From the NCBI GenBank assembly GCA_029379385.1, contig CM055606.1:1240001-1304000 (forward strand): a stretch of 64,000 nt of DNA. Reading direction: 5' to 3'. The translations under genes were made by a program, and so were the position numbers. Positions 26,152 to 38,774 of the stretch are shown here, piece by piece. The stretch's first letter is position 1, and every line of letters begins with the position of its first letter. This DNA comes from Quillaja saponaria. Lineage: Eukaryota > Streptophyta > Magnoliopsida > Fabales > Quillajaceae. The notes under the pieces are model-generated. The model did not search any database. It was not told where the DNA came from and worked only from the letters and a program-made list of their open reading frames with translations.

Positions 26152-27369
26152 CTTCCACAATCAAACAGCTCCAAACCCTTTACGTAGGCAACCCGATCAG
26201 CACCAAACCCAGAATACAATTTCTAACGAACCAGGGAAGAAACAACTAAACTAGATCAAGTCCGATTCGAATTGAACAAGTCGCTCAATATCCTCTTGCT
26301 TCTCCAAAAACGTAGAAGCTGAACAAAGGCCCTCGGATAGGAATATTCTGCAGCTAATTTTTATTTTCTCGGAAGCCAAACAGAAATTATCAATCTAATA
26401 ACTACAGCTAGTCAATTGGTTCGAGAATAGGGAAAGGAAAAGACAGTTGCAGTCCCCCTTAGATCTGGAATCGTTAATTTTAGAGGGACAAAGAAAGGGA
26501 AAGGGGAATGAAGGAAAATAAGGAAGGGGAGGGATTTTGTCATTTTGATACGGAATACATGGTTTTAAGTGTGAGCGAGCGTTTACTGGTAACCGTCAGA
26601 TTGGAATTTTAACGGTCATGATATTTTGTCATGAGTCAATCAACATTTGGAGCTATACTTGGATTTGAAGCAAGTTCGGTGAAATGACCAGAAAATTAGA
26701 GGAAAAAACATTAAAAACTAAATATGAACAATATGTTGATTACATACCAATTTAAAAGTTCTTAATTTCAAATCATTGTGCAAGAGAGGTACAACAATCA
26801 GGGAGAAACCAAAAAATAACAAAACATGGCTCCCTTCCTGGCTAGACTATCCGGTCAATAATTTGAATAACATAAGAGTGGAGCAAAATAAATTAATCCC
26901 GTCCTAACTTAATTACATGGTACATGCTCAACTTGAAATGCCAGTCATACAAGAGTAGTTTGTCTGCAGGCACAAAATAGGTATGTGTTGGCAAAAACCC
27001 AGCTGTATATAATTATTGTATATGCTATATCCTAAGGTTCACTGGCATGTTCCATTTGTGTTGTTATCTAAACTAGACTGAGTTTTCATTTGATCAAAGT
27101 TTCTGGTTACAATGAAGCTTCATTTTAGCATTCTGCACATTATCATTATGCTAAAATCATCTTCATTGCAGCTTCCCCTGGAGCAAGGATAATCTAGAAA
27201 GAACCGGCTGCCTGCCAGAACCTCCTCTCAGAGAGAGTATACAATAGTAGAACCATCAGTTTAGTAGTTGAAGCTAGAAGAACCTACAATCACCAAAGAT
27301 ACAAATGAGAGTTTGCATCTTACTGTTCGTATCAAAGTGTGCTCAATTCGCTTCTTGCAACAGCATAGA
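26152..27369. other. COPA 5' flank and intergenic region
   Basis: It contains the probable COPA 5' UTR and promoter (26152 to about 26600, with a purine-rich stretch near 26490-26535) and then AT-rich sequence without a supported gene. The part near 27150-27250 may be the degraded 3' end of the neighbouring pseudogene, but I could not align it convincingly. Confidence 0.45.
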
Positions 27370-30130
27370 ACTCAAATAGCGATACTTCCTTTTTACCAAT
27401 TGTCAATCCATTGATCAAGAGCTTGTTATATTCTTCTTCAGGAACTGTAGGTCAAATGTCAGGCAGTTTGCCATTAAATTGGAAGAAGAAAGTTGTAAGC
27501 ATTAGTGATATCTAACATAGAAGGCAAACCCCTGCTACTACCTCAAGATATCACCAAGTTTACTCTTTATATAAGGGCTCACCCGGTGCACAAAGTGCTC
27601 CCCGGCTATTGCGGGGGTAGGGGGAGGGTGGGCGCACATGTAAGCAGCCTTTCCCTTACATTTTTGCAAAGAGGCTGTTTCCACGCCTCGAACCCTACTT
27701 TCCATATTTACCTCTCTCTTTTTAAGTCGATATACAAATCCCTAAACATACACCATGAACAAGCATTAGAAATATATAAAAGCACCTCTGCAAACAACTT
27801 ATGTCTTGATTCCAGAAGATCATAAAATTTGCTTAGATAGACCAAAACTCAATGTACACAGTACCATATATGAACTCAACAAGAATAACATAGTTACCTT
27901 TCTTAGCATAACTACTTCTAGAGAGAACTTCGGAAGCCTACAATTGCAAAACATAGCCTCAAGTCCTGGCATATATCTACATCTTCTTTCACCCTCAAAA
28001 GACATATTTAATGAATCGTATATAAGGATCTCCAGGGGTAAAATGAATTAGAATCTCAGCAGAGCATAAGAGAAGTGCATCTAAAACTGGAAACCCCTGA
28101 GAAAATCCAAACCGTAGAATAAACATCATAAAACCAACAAGAAAATGGATTACAGTGAAATATGCCTCGAAAACAATTTATGCATATCATCAAAATGTCT
28201 ACACAAATAATCAATTTCACGAGTTAACTATATGACCAGTTTCACAGTCAAAACTAGTAAGATAGAAGCAGGCATCTAACCATTTGTTGTGGGCCCCTGG
28301 CAATAGCTACTGCACAACAAATCAATTTTGGGATGATGTGATGGGGGTAATAAATTAGTTACTAGTAATATCAAATTCTATACCAATAATGGAAAACTTA
28401 CAGCAGGTTCCAGCGAAAGCAGAAGAAAAGACACACTTGGTGCATTAACTTCAGAAAGGAACCCTTCATCAAGTTTCCCTTCTTCTGCCATTTGAGTAAT
28501 TTCCTAATTATTGTAAGAAACAAGTTGCTTATATTGATGCACTTCAATAGACTATAAAAACCATCTTGTAAAATAATATCAAAGTCCTCTTGGCAATTTA
28601 ATAACTGATGTTACTTTCGAAGAGAAAGTAAATTTCAAACAGAAAATATGTTTACTACCAGAGTTCAGTTTTTCTTCCCCGGCATGACTCAATGGTGTAC
28701 ATCTGTAGTTGATTAACAGAAAAGAAGGATTCAAAATAAACAATTATTCTTCCATCTGAACTGTTACATTAATTAACATCTTTTCTATAGTAAAAGAAGA
28801 TCTAAAGCTGTATCAAATAATACTTTTCTTTCTATCAAGCTGACATTAAATATTACAGAAATACATGAAATTTATTTTTTTCCAAGATCAGCTAATTGCT
28901 CAATCACATAAGAATTTCCTGTGCACAGAGGGAGTGACAAACATCAGCATACCTTGTGGCTAGGGATTCATTAAGCATAGAAGAGCAGAAAACAGCCATT
29001 AAAGTATTTGAAACATTCAATGTAATATATGACCTTACTTAAGAGTGGTCAAAACAAAAAACCTACTTTTTCCATTAGTATGAGAGCCTCATGATTTCTA
29101 GGAGCCCATGCAATTTCTGCTTATCATCAGCTACATGTGTTTAGTATTCCCATGAGAACATCAATAGACGACTCATCTTTTCCTAAAGATAAATATTATA
29201 TTAAAAGGAAAATAGCATAACGTCAATGAAGCAGGCAAGAAACTGAATGTTCCTCAACCACATCATTGGTCTTATGAACCAGGCGGTCCACTATGCTCGT
29301 TATGGATATTGCCAATTCCTCATAACCTTTCTGCAAATTAACAACAAAACCAAATAATTCTTCACAACTTTGGCACTACAAAGAGATAGACCATAGAAAA
29401 GTTCTCATAAATTAGAGAGAAACCAAGTTTAGAACCCTGTTTTATCATCCTGACATTTGCATGTATCAATTCTCTGCAGCAAGTCATATGCAAAAGCCCT
29501 CGCTGAAAGGAAGGACATTATCAACAAGTTTATTAAGCTGTTTACAAAAGGAAAACACCAACGAGAATGTGATGAAATATGTCTAGAAACAAATGTGAAT
29601 GGAAAACATACTCATTTATGTTTTTAGTCTGAGAGCAAGCATATCCACACACACATATATACAGATCAAAAACAATTCCACATCAACATAAAATCCCAGA
29701 GTCAGTATGCATGTTGAGAACCATATTTCTTCTTCTGATACATGCAACCAAAAGTCTCAAACCCTATTGCGCAAAAGAATGTCCAATTACATTACTATTA
29801 TCATCTATGTTGAGAATGCCTCCATCCAAATTCTATATCAAGTTGGTGAATAAGCTGTCTAGTTAAAAAAAAGGGAAATTAATTTCAGATATAGCACTAG
29901 TACTTATTTACTAAAAGTGTTACATAATGGAAAGAAATTCTGAAACCAAAACCAGCACCAATCTACTTACTTCTTTTGGATTTTAATCCCTCAGCATGTC
30001 TATTAGCCTATCCACTTCAACAGTCTTCTTAAATGCTTCCTCAGCATCTTGATTGACTGCACGTATCAAAGTTCTCCTGTTTGATTAGATCCAAAACGCG
30101 GATTTACTGCTGCCAGCTGCTCCATCAATA
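27370..30130 (-). pseudogene. Broken copy of an At4g37920-like plastid protein gene, introns retained
   Basis: Exon-like islands appear in the right order for a plant plastid-targeted protein family I remember as At4g37920-like (function unclear). About 30130-30010 reads EQLAAVNPRFGSNQTGE, then NQDAEEAFKKTVEVDRLIDM. About 29530-29420 reads VDNVLPFSEGFCI, stop, LAA, then IDTCKCQDDK one frame over. About 29335-29240 reads YEELAISITSIVDRLVHKTN. About 28500-28400 reads EEGKLDEGFLSEVNAP. About 27455-27370 reads YNKLLINGLTIGKKEVS. The stop falls where the family has Arg (CGA to TGA). A 1-bp loss near 27375 breaks the frame before the IEHTLIRT block. No full-length frame can be built. An Au-type SINE lies between the last two islands. 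The lesions are clear; the family name rests on memory. Confidence 0.65.
27574..27700 (-). mobile_element. Au-type SINE, 5'-truncated
   Basis: On the minus strand the B box GGTTCGAGGC (about 27684-27693) is followed by GTGGAAACAGCCTCTTTGCA, AAGGCTGC, CCCACCCTCCCCCTACCCC and CTTTGTGCACCGGG. These match the conserved body and 3' part of the angiosperm Au SINE family as I remember it. The A box expected about 35 bp upstream of the B box is not recognisable, so the copy looks 5'-truncated or decayed. Confidence 0.75.
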
Positions 30131-33100
30131 TAAGATTGATACAAAACAAAAGTTGAATAAACTCACACAAAACTCCTGATACATATTTAATAATTATTAC
30201 CAGCTGACTCCAACCAACAAAATAACCAAAAGCAATTCTAAGGAGTGCACTCAAAGTATAAAATACTATAGCATCATCCAACTAGAGATTGCACTTTAAA
30301 CTCCTTCCACTATAATAAAGGTATCAAACATCTAATGTAATTGATTCTCACACTACTTATTAAGTCCATGATTCAGGCCATAAAATAATTGAAAATACAT
30401 GCAAAATACCAAAGTAGTACCTTACAAAGTTCACAAGCAATTTACTAATACAGTAATATAAAGCCACAAACATGTTACATCCTACTCCAACCCAAAGAAA
30501 ACAGCCTGAGTCTCTGCATAAAGAAAACCCCAACTTTACAATTTTTCACAAGTGAATCCTAAATCAGAGAAATAAAGTCTCCATAAACAGAAATCTTTCA
30601 ACCAAATTGGAATTCTTAAAAGGAAAATTAAGTCCCATTTTGTAACCAAACAAAACACCATCACTACTCAAGTGTAAATAAACTGTTTGTTTGCAAGAAT
30701 ACAATTTTAGAATGTAAAGAAAGAAAGAAAGAAAAAAAAAAGAGAGAAAATCTCGAAACCAAAAGTACAAGGAACAAATTATGGTTTCGAATTCAGAAAA
30801 TACAGAAAACTGAAAGAATACCTGGATATTGTTGGGTGAAGAAAGATGAAAAATAAGACGGTGAAGTATATAAGGAGGTGCCGACGTGAAAATTTAGAAT
30901 ACAGGAAATGTAGTGGGGGCGAGCCTTGTGGTCTGTGAGCTGAGCTACGGACTGCAATGGCGGGAGACACGCAGTGACGCACGGACACCCTTTAGTAACC
31001 GTTCAAGCTTTTTACAAAGGGAACGGATAATGGGCCTAAGACCCATGAAACTGTAATCTTCTTATTGAAGACCTAATAATTAGGAATCCAAAGTTATTAA
31101 ACAGAAGAAACATAACTGGGCCCAGTTTTAAATTTGGGACGGTAGTTGGAACCTAATTTTTATTTTAAATTTTTGAGGGGCACCCAATATTTTGAAAAAA
31201 TTGTATCAACTTTTTTATTTTTATTTTTGGTTTCCTGGGTTTCTCTACAAACATTGTTATAAGACTAATCCCTCAAGTTATGTCACAACTAGGAGGCCCT
31301 CTTGATAATTGTTTGATAAAAGATTTAAACTTGTGTTTTCACCTTAGGAGTACAACGCTTATCACTACTCCCAATCCTTGATGGTTATATTAATTTTTTA
31401 AACTAAATAATACAAAAATCGTTTGACAATAATTATTTCAAAGGGTACTCTTAAATCATTGAAAATGAGACTTTGCACCACACAATTCTTTTTAAGGGTA
31501 ATTCAAATTTTGCTGCGCCCATTGTGACTCGTTAATAGGTATAGACTTCACCTAAAATCTATCATCTATGAATTTTATTGTACACAAATAAAAAATATAA
31601 GGGCTCATTTTGTGCATTGTATAAGAATAACAAGATAGTATAAGACTATCTAGTTGACTGTTATACAGTTTTTGGTAGTAACATGATATTATAGACTTAC
31701 ATTGTTGACTCCTCTTATATTATGCCTGACAGTATAAAGCTATATAGTGGAGAGGGAGAGGATAAGACAACAATATAACAATTATAAAGTTATACAGCTT
31801 AATATATTATATAATCATATATTATACAATCTTATACAATATACTAAACAAGCCATAAATGTAATCATAGAGTATATATATTTTTTTCACATAATAGTAA
31901 ATTTTTGTAAACTCAGTGATAAGTGTACACGTGGTGAGTTTATTAAATCAAATTATAAGAATTAGTCATTGTAAGAGAAAATAGAATGCACATATACCAA
32001 TTACTCTTAAAAATATTCAAAAATTTAGAGGTGTACACACTTTGACTTTCAAATAAAATCTAATTTGGGTTAACCACTATATTAGTTGACCTACACTCAA
32101 TTATGATCTTAAGAGTTCATGGTAGTTTCCAACACTTCTAATCCAAGCCCTCATTTTTGAAGCAGAAAAGAAAAAATGACTCAAATTTGGAACCCATATG
32201 CAACCACTTGACTCCAAATAAGGGCTCCCATAATCTCTCACCCAACCCACCTCCATCTCCACCTAATAACAAAGAAGTAGTTATACCATATACTTTTAAA
32301 ATAATTTGTGAAAGTACATTCCACTCCATAAACGAAAATTATGTTATCCTTAATTTCAAACCCTAACTCAAATCCATGTGAGGAACTATTGGAAGAAATT
32401 GCATCATCATGAATAATTAAAAATTGCAATGTTTCTTTCTTATCTCCTTCAACTTTTTGATGCCGACAACTTGCATATCTTTACAACTTACTGTTCCAAG
32501 ATTCCCAAAAGAGATCTATCTCCACCCAAAAAGGTGTTATTTGTCATTTAGTTTGGCGACTTGTTTAGACAATCTCACCCTTTGATGTTCAAACTTTACC
32601 CATTTACTAGAACATGGATTTAGTCAATATATGTATGTTGCCCATTCATAACTACAACGCTTAAACAAATATTTGACATTGAAAAAGATGAAGGGAACAA
32701 AATGAAGCTTTTAGACACTTTACAGCCCTCAAACACAAGAGTAAAAAATAATTGAAAATAAAAGAGTATCCGAATCAGTATCACATTTTTCATGGAAACT
32801 TTTGTGTGTGAAAACCTTTTATACAGGAAAGTGATCTATCCTTAAGACAACAACAAAGTGGATCTCATTTTAAGTTGATTTATTATTCTTTTATATAAGA
32901 AATTATTTTTTTCATGTATACAAAGTGACTTTAAGTAATACATATTCAAAGTTACTAAAATCTTAATAAATTTCAATGTTTGCATTAGTACAAGTGTTTC
33001 AATTCAATGTTTAATAACTCGATCGTTGAGTAAGAGATTGAATTATTAAATTAGAATTAAAGACAAAAAAAATAAAGCTGAAATGTCTTAGTAAGTTTAA

Positions 33101-34423
33101 GTTTGAACTTTGTGTACAGAATGTAGAAGAATCAATTTATCTAAATATTTATGTATTTTAATATCTTAAAGAGTTATATAGATTTATTGAAAGCCATAAA
33201 TCCTCTTGTCCCTAGAACTGTAATAATCATAAATAAAATGATAATTAATCTTTAGGCGTCACGTTTTGCATTAATGCATAATTTGCATATTGTTTAAACT
33301 TGTATATTAAGGAAGAATTTAAAATGTGGTGGGGGACCAAAAAAAATTTTTTTGATTAAGTTCAAAAGGTCATTTATTAGGTATGGTGGTACACTATAAT
33401 TGAAGAAATTTAGAATGTTAGAATAAGAAAAATGGTGGGTAGATCTCATCCCTTTTCATAAAACACAAACTATGCACGTTAGGAATTTAAAAATTTATAA
33501 AAAATTTACTATTTATGTTTTTCTCAATAAGATTCAAAGTCCAATAAAGAAAACATAACTATCAAAATAATTCTTTAATATTATCTTTTCAATATTTTAT
33601 GATTGAAAATGATAATTCAGATTCTTATTCTAAAATTCTTAATAGACATCTTGTTGGGACTTGGCTGGCAATCCCTTTCTTGCTTGGTCAAAATTGTGTG
33701 TAACTTCCTCTTCACTTTCCTCCACATGACAATCACGTTTTCTGTCATAGTTGTTGATATTGTTTAAATTCCTCAGTTTTCTCAATTATGGATGCCTATA
33801 CAAATTTTTTACATTTTTACCACATACATTCATCTCCTCTAACAGAAATTAGACTTCACCTACAACCCATTTTTTTATTATAAGATCATGCACGTTAACT
33901 CCTCACATATACTATTTTTGAAAATATCTGATTAAAATTTAGTTGATCTCCATGTACACTATGTTTCTACCTTTGTATTAATTCAAAATTTGGAGGCATG
34001 GCATGCAGTTTTCTACCCATTTTATAAGCTCCTATTATACATAAAATAGACACAAATATACAAATATGTACACACACAGAATGAGAGTGAAAGCTTTTGG
34101 TAAACAATAATAATAGTCTATAACTACATAGCCTAGAGAGCCAACTTGCTTAAACCTCTTTATTCAAAGAAAGAGGATGTACTATACTCTATTAGTAGAG
34201 AAAGAGATGGGGCTTTATGGCATTTGTCCATAGCTTTGCCAAAGTCAGAAATAGTTAATACCTCTGAGCTTAGCTGTTCTCTGACCCCTAAAGCAATTAC
34301 CCATAAAACTTTTGTCCCCATATTATATCCTCATTCCACTCCACAACCAATCTCTCTGTATCACTTACTAACTAGAAAAATCAAGGACACAAAAAGAGGA
34401 AAAGAGAGAGAAATTTAAGGAAG
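30131..34423. other. Intergenic region between the plastid-protein pseudogene and BBX20
   Basis: It holds the presumed upstream region of the pseudogene (to about 31000), an (AAAG)n tract near 30718-30740, a Tourist-like MITE at 31601-31855, long AT-rich sequence, and the BBX20 promoter and purine-rich 5' UTR (about 34380-34423). Short open frames here show no motif. Confidence 0.5.
31601..31855. mobile_element. Tourist-like (PIF/Harbinger) MITE with TAA target-site duplication
   Basis: The left end GGGCTCATTTTGTGCATTGT continues into ATAAGA. The right end, read on the opposite strand, is TGGCTTGTTTAGTATATTGT continuing into ATAAGA. The two ends pair over about 26 bp with a few mismatches. 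TAA flanks both sides (31598-31600 and 31856-31858), the 3-bp target site typical of PIF/Harbinger. The 255-bp interior is non-coding and rich in TATA. Confidence 0.7.
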
Positions 34424-35453
34424 ATGAAGATCCAGTGTGATGTTTGTGATAAAGAAGAGGCTTCTGTATTTTGTCCTGCAGATGAAGCTGTACTCTGCCA
34501 TAGCTGTGACCATAGCATCCACCATGCCAACAAGCTTGCAGGCAAACATAAACGCTTCTCTCTGCTTCAACCCACCTTCAAAGAAGCACCACTTTGTGAT
34601 ATCTGTCAAGTAATAATACCTTTTCCCTTTCTTACATTCTGATTCCAATCAAACAGACAGAGAGAGGTTGACTATTTTATTGCATAGTTGTTCAAACAAT
34701 GAGAAATTGAAACTCAAAAGTTAACATCTTTTTGATGCAGGAGAGGCGTGCATTTCTGTTTTGCCAAGAAGACAGAGCAATACTTTGCAGAGAATGTGAC
34801 ATTCCCATTCACAAAGCTAATGAACATACCCAGAAACACAACAGGTTCCTTCTCACAGGTGTTAAGCTTTCTGCTTCTTCTTCTTTATACCAAACTTCAT
34901 CTTCCTCCATTGGAAATGAAGTAAAAAGCTCACATTCATCAGCAAAAAGACCCAAATCAGATTCCAATCAGAATTTCAGTTCTCCTTCAAATGTGAATTC
35001 ATTAGCCTCGGATAATCTTTTTAGCGAAACGGGTTCTGTTTCAACAAGCAGCATATCCCAGTACTTGATTGAAACATTACCGGGTTGGTGTGTTGAAGAC
35101 ATTCTTGATGGTCCTTCTTTTGCACCCCATGGTTTCTGTAAGGTTTGCTATATACCCTGCATCCATTAGAAATTTTGCTTGTTTTGTAATTGGGATCTAA
35201 AAATGAGAATTTTCTGTTGTAGAATTATGATAATCAGTCACCATTTGAGGATCAAGATCTGAAAAAAAGTATGTCTCTATGTCAATCAGAAGAGATGGTC
35301 ACCTGGGTACCTCAATTTCAATCTCATTCCTCTGAACTTAAGGAAACACTGAAAACACAAGCTATGGAAGATAGCTATGGATGGAGAGATGATAACTATA
35401 CAGTTCCTCAAATCAGCCCTCCATCTCTGAAAAGATGTAGACACTTCCAATAG
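34424..35453 (+). CDS. BBX20: Double B-box zinc finger transcription regulator, BBX20 type (group IV)
   Basis: Group IV BBX proteins regulate light signalling; Arabidopsis BBX20 (BZS1/STH7) promotes photomorphogenesis, links it to brassinosteroid response and is a COP1 substrate. Three exons: 34424-34609, 34741-35142 and 35223-35453, all joining in phase 0, give 272 residues. B-box 1 (about 5-40) has CDVCDKEEASVFC, then LCHSCDHSIHHANKLAGKH. B-box 2 (about 56-98) has CDICQERRAFLFCQEDRAI, then LCRECDIPIHKANEHTQKHN. FLLTGVKLSASSS follows, then a Ser-rich linker, ISQYLIETLPGW (about 160-171) and VEDILDGPS. The C-terminus has WVPQF and TVPQISPPSLKR. There is no CCT domain, as expected. The first intron separates the two B-boxes. 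B-box 2 fits BBX20 better than BBX21, and the neighbouring kinesin and VHA-a genes match the BBX20 locus. A frame at 34146-34418 ends 5 bp before the start codon and could be an upstream ORF if the 5' UTR is long enough. Confidence 0.93.
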
Positions 35454-35837
35454 TCAATTACTTGTTCACTCTCTTGTAAAACAGCTACTGTTTCATTGTA
35501 GGTTTTATATTTTCACTCTGGAATTTCTGTTTGAAAGAAGTGTTTGTTCATGGCGGCCAGTAGCTTCAGGACAAGTCCTGCTGTAATATTGATTACACTA
35601 CTTCGAAATGAACTTAATATAGATCCAGTTCCTCAATCTTTCTTTAATTCATTCAAGCAATTTACGAATCCATAGAAATCCGAAGCTTAATCAAAAGTAA
35701 ACTGTATCTTGAATTATTCTTTATCCATTGCAATCAAAACCATCATTGAGTCAAAATTACTCTCTTTTTCGTAGTTGTAAGAAAATTCCATAGTACTAGT
35801 AGATAGGCTGAAAAAAAATAAAAAAAAATTCCACTTA

Positions 35838-36194
35838 GGGTCTATTTAAGAGAGGAAATGATTGTCTACGTTTATTATTTAGGAGTTGAGCATAAATAAG
35901 AGAAAAAATAAAATATTCATAATTTTAGAATTTTTTTTAATATTTTAATTAGGTATTAGTAGATATTTAATAATAATAATAATAAGGCTATATTTTGCAC
36001 TGCAGTAAAAAATTATAAAGTATTTATTCTCTTTTTAAGTTCTTCTAATTTAAAGGGATTAAAATTTCAAGATTTGGAAGGATTTGGACTCCATTTCCTC
36101 TCACTCAATTAAAAAAAAAAAAACTCTCAAACAAGTGAAAATATATATTACTCTCTTTTCTCATTTCCTCTCTCTTCATTTCCCAAATAGACCC
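35838..36194. mobile_element. PIF/Harbinger-type MITE with TTA target-site duplication
   Basis: The left end is GGGTCTATTTAAGAGAGGAA. The right end, read on the opposite strand, is GGGTCTATTTGGGAAATGAA. Both are directly flanked by TTA (35835-35837 and 36195-36197). The element is 357 bp and non-coding, with CT-rich ends and an AT-rich middle. It sits about 385 bp downstream of the BBX20 stop codon. Confidence 0.8.
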
Positions 36195-36197
36195 TTA

Positions 36198-36615
36198 GTG
36201 TTTATTTGGGAGTTTGTAAGGTGAGGAGAGGAGGTAAAAGTAGAGAAAAAATAATACTTTTCTTTGTTGTCTCGGAGTTTAAAAAAATAGAATGAGAAAA
36301 GAGCATACGAGATAATATATTATTAAATAATTTTATTATTATATTTTTAATATGTTTTATTTAAATATTAATAGTTATTTAATAAAAAGAATAAAAATAT
36401 ATTAGTTCAAAATAGACAAATTATAATGTATTTTATTCTATGCCTTTAAATCCTTTCAATTTGGAAAAATTGAAAAAAAAGTTGACTTTGGAATAATTTA
36501 GGGGTAACCCTCCATTTACTCTCATTCCTTAAAAAAAACTCTCAAAGAAGGAAATGGGACATACCATTTTCTTTCTTTTTCTCTCCCTCCATTCTCCTCA
36601 ATCTAAATAGATTAT
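36198..36615. mobile_element. Second, more decayed copy of the same MITE family, directly adjacent
   Basis: The left end GTGTTTATTTGGGAGTTTG begins right after the TTA that closes the preceding element. The right part repeats its internal blocks (TCCATTT.CTCTCA, then AAAAAAACTCTCAAA, then a CT-rich end finishing in CTAAATAGATTA). The right boundary is uncertain by about 10 bp. Confidence 0.55.
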
Positions 36616-38774
36616 TGTTTTTTATAAATTTAGTTTCATAAAAACACCTACTCAGATTTTATAAATAAAAAATTTAATATAAATTTTTTTTATAAATTGA
36701 TTTACCCTCCATTAAATACAAAAAAGTCTTCAAATATTACTTTATTGTTTTTTATCTTATAGTCGCAACCCTTCTTGTCTCTCAATCTTTCTTTATAAAT
36801 CTACATTATTTATTACATGAAATCTTGATAGAATGATTTAGCTTGCATTAAATACAAACAAAGTCATCAAACATTAATCAATTACTTTTTCTTCTTGCAG
36901 TCCCAACTCCCAACATTAATTTATTACTTTTTCTTACTGTCTCTCATCTTTCTCTCTCCTAAATATGTACAAATACAATATCTTTTTCATATTGAATCGT
37001 ACATTATTTTTTTATTTGAGTTTTACACTGGTAAGCTCCTAATGCCTCATGTCATCATATTGAAACAAGGACATTCTAATTAATTCAATTAAATTTTTTT
37101 TTCCCTAACTTGTCAAATGTTTAATTCAGTGGGTCAAAACAAATAAGTTTTCACATCGTAAATTCAGCTGAAATACTCTTTTGTTAAAATTTTAAATCTT
37201 TAGAAAAGAAAGCTGGAATTGAAGTAATTTAATAAAAAATATGAACATTTTATGCACAACTCAGATGAATTTCTTGATTGTATTGTAGACCATATTTACT
37301 TTCCCTCGTCTGAAATTTAATCAAAATAGACCTAGAAACTTTCTTGTGATAAAAAAAAAATTCAACTAGTTTCATGATGGAAAATTATCAAAAATTTAAT
37401 CTTTTTCTATTTGTAAAGGATCAAAAGTTGTTTAAGGGTTGTATAATGATGGTTGGAGATGTCTGCGTTGGTGGAAAACATGGAGGGTTAGAAAAGAAGA
37501 AGAGAGAGGCAATTGTGGCTCTAATTACTAGTGATGGATAAATTTGTCTCATTATTAAACTATGAAAACAAAGTTTTGGATGCCAATATATCAGAATCCT
37601 AATTATATTACTCATACAAAAAACAGAAAAGAAAAGTTAGCGGCAAGCTTTCCACAAGGCGAGCGTTTCGTGCATTCAAAAAACAACTATAATTCTCATA
37701 CACATGTTTCATCATTTTTTTCCTTCTCTGTCTTATATTTTTTAGATTTATAATTTTTTTTTTCATTTAACAACTAAGTTTTTAGACAATTAAAATACAG
37801 TAAAAATAAATATATATTTTTTTTACAATTTATAGAAATTCTTTTCAAATCATGGTCAGAAATTAGAAATTTTAAACACTTCAAATGCACTAAAAATATG
37901 AGAAGACAAAGGCAAACATGACTCGTCACGCCGACCCATACAAATCTACAATAACAACAGCTGTTCACCTGTAAAGTACAAACTAAATCTTTGCCGTAGC
38001 CGGAAGCAAATGACTTCCCAGTAACTCAGGCACAAAAAGTTACATCCAGCCAGCTTAAGAAAAACAAGCAAACGGAGGTGCTATTAACTCCCCAAACGAC
38101 ACCTAGTTGATGTCGTTCATGTGATTTCTCATTTAGTGATAAGGAGGGAGGCACTGATAAGCATAAAAGTCAACAACATACTTAGTCACTGAAGTCTGAA
38201 AAAGAATTAGAAACGAGCCCTGTAAAAGTAAAAGTAATTATCATGCTAGATTCATAGATCAGTCCAGACTTCCCATCAGATCGTCCAATAACAACTCAAA
38301 AACGTCAACTGTTATGAACAGATTGTAGTGCATCGTTGATTAAATAAGATATTCGCTCTACATGTTTTTACATTGCAAGGACAGAAGGAGGCGGGAAAAA
38401 AATAAGCTTAGCTTCTTAAGAAGCTTAGTGTTTCTATACACGCCAATGGAAGTTTTAGAGACCATAGATAACATTCTGCTGCAATATATAAAACAATGCT
38501 ACAATGTTTATACTTTATACCGTCCTATTTCTTTTTGGCTCCTATACAATTCCCATGGGTAGAGAAAGACAAACATGTTGATATACCTTCAGACAGTTAC
38601 ATACAGGCAAACTAATGAAAGAATTGCACCCGTAATTGCACGGAATATATAGAACAGGTGAAGAGCAAGCCCTGCAGAAAAATAAGAAAAATAGCAATTA
38701 AAAGAGAATGGTACTCGAATATGTTGTGGTTTCAAAAACTAGATTAAAAAAATTTGCAACACCTTTAAGCTATG
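36616..38774. other. Intergenic region and kinesin 3' flank
   Basis: AT-rich DNA to about 37980. Less AT-rich sequence from about 38000 to 38774 probably includes the kinesin 3' UTR on the minus strand. No further gene is supported. Confidence 0.5.

Noticed and set aside
27505..27825. 106-codon plus-strand frame near 27.5 kb
   Set aside because: Runs through the Au SINE in reverse orientation and intronic sequence; composition not protein-like.
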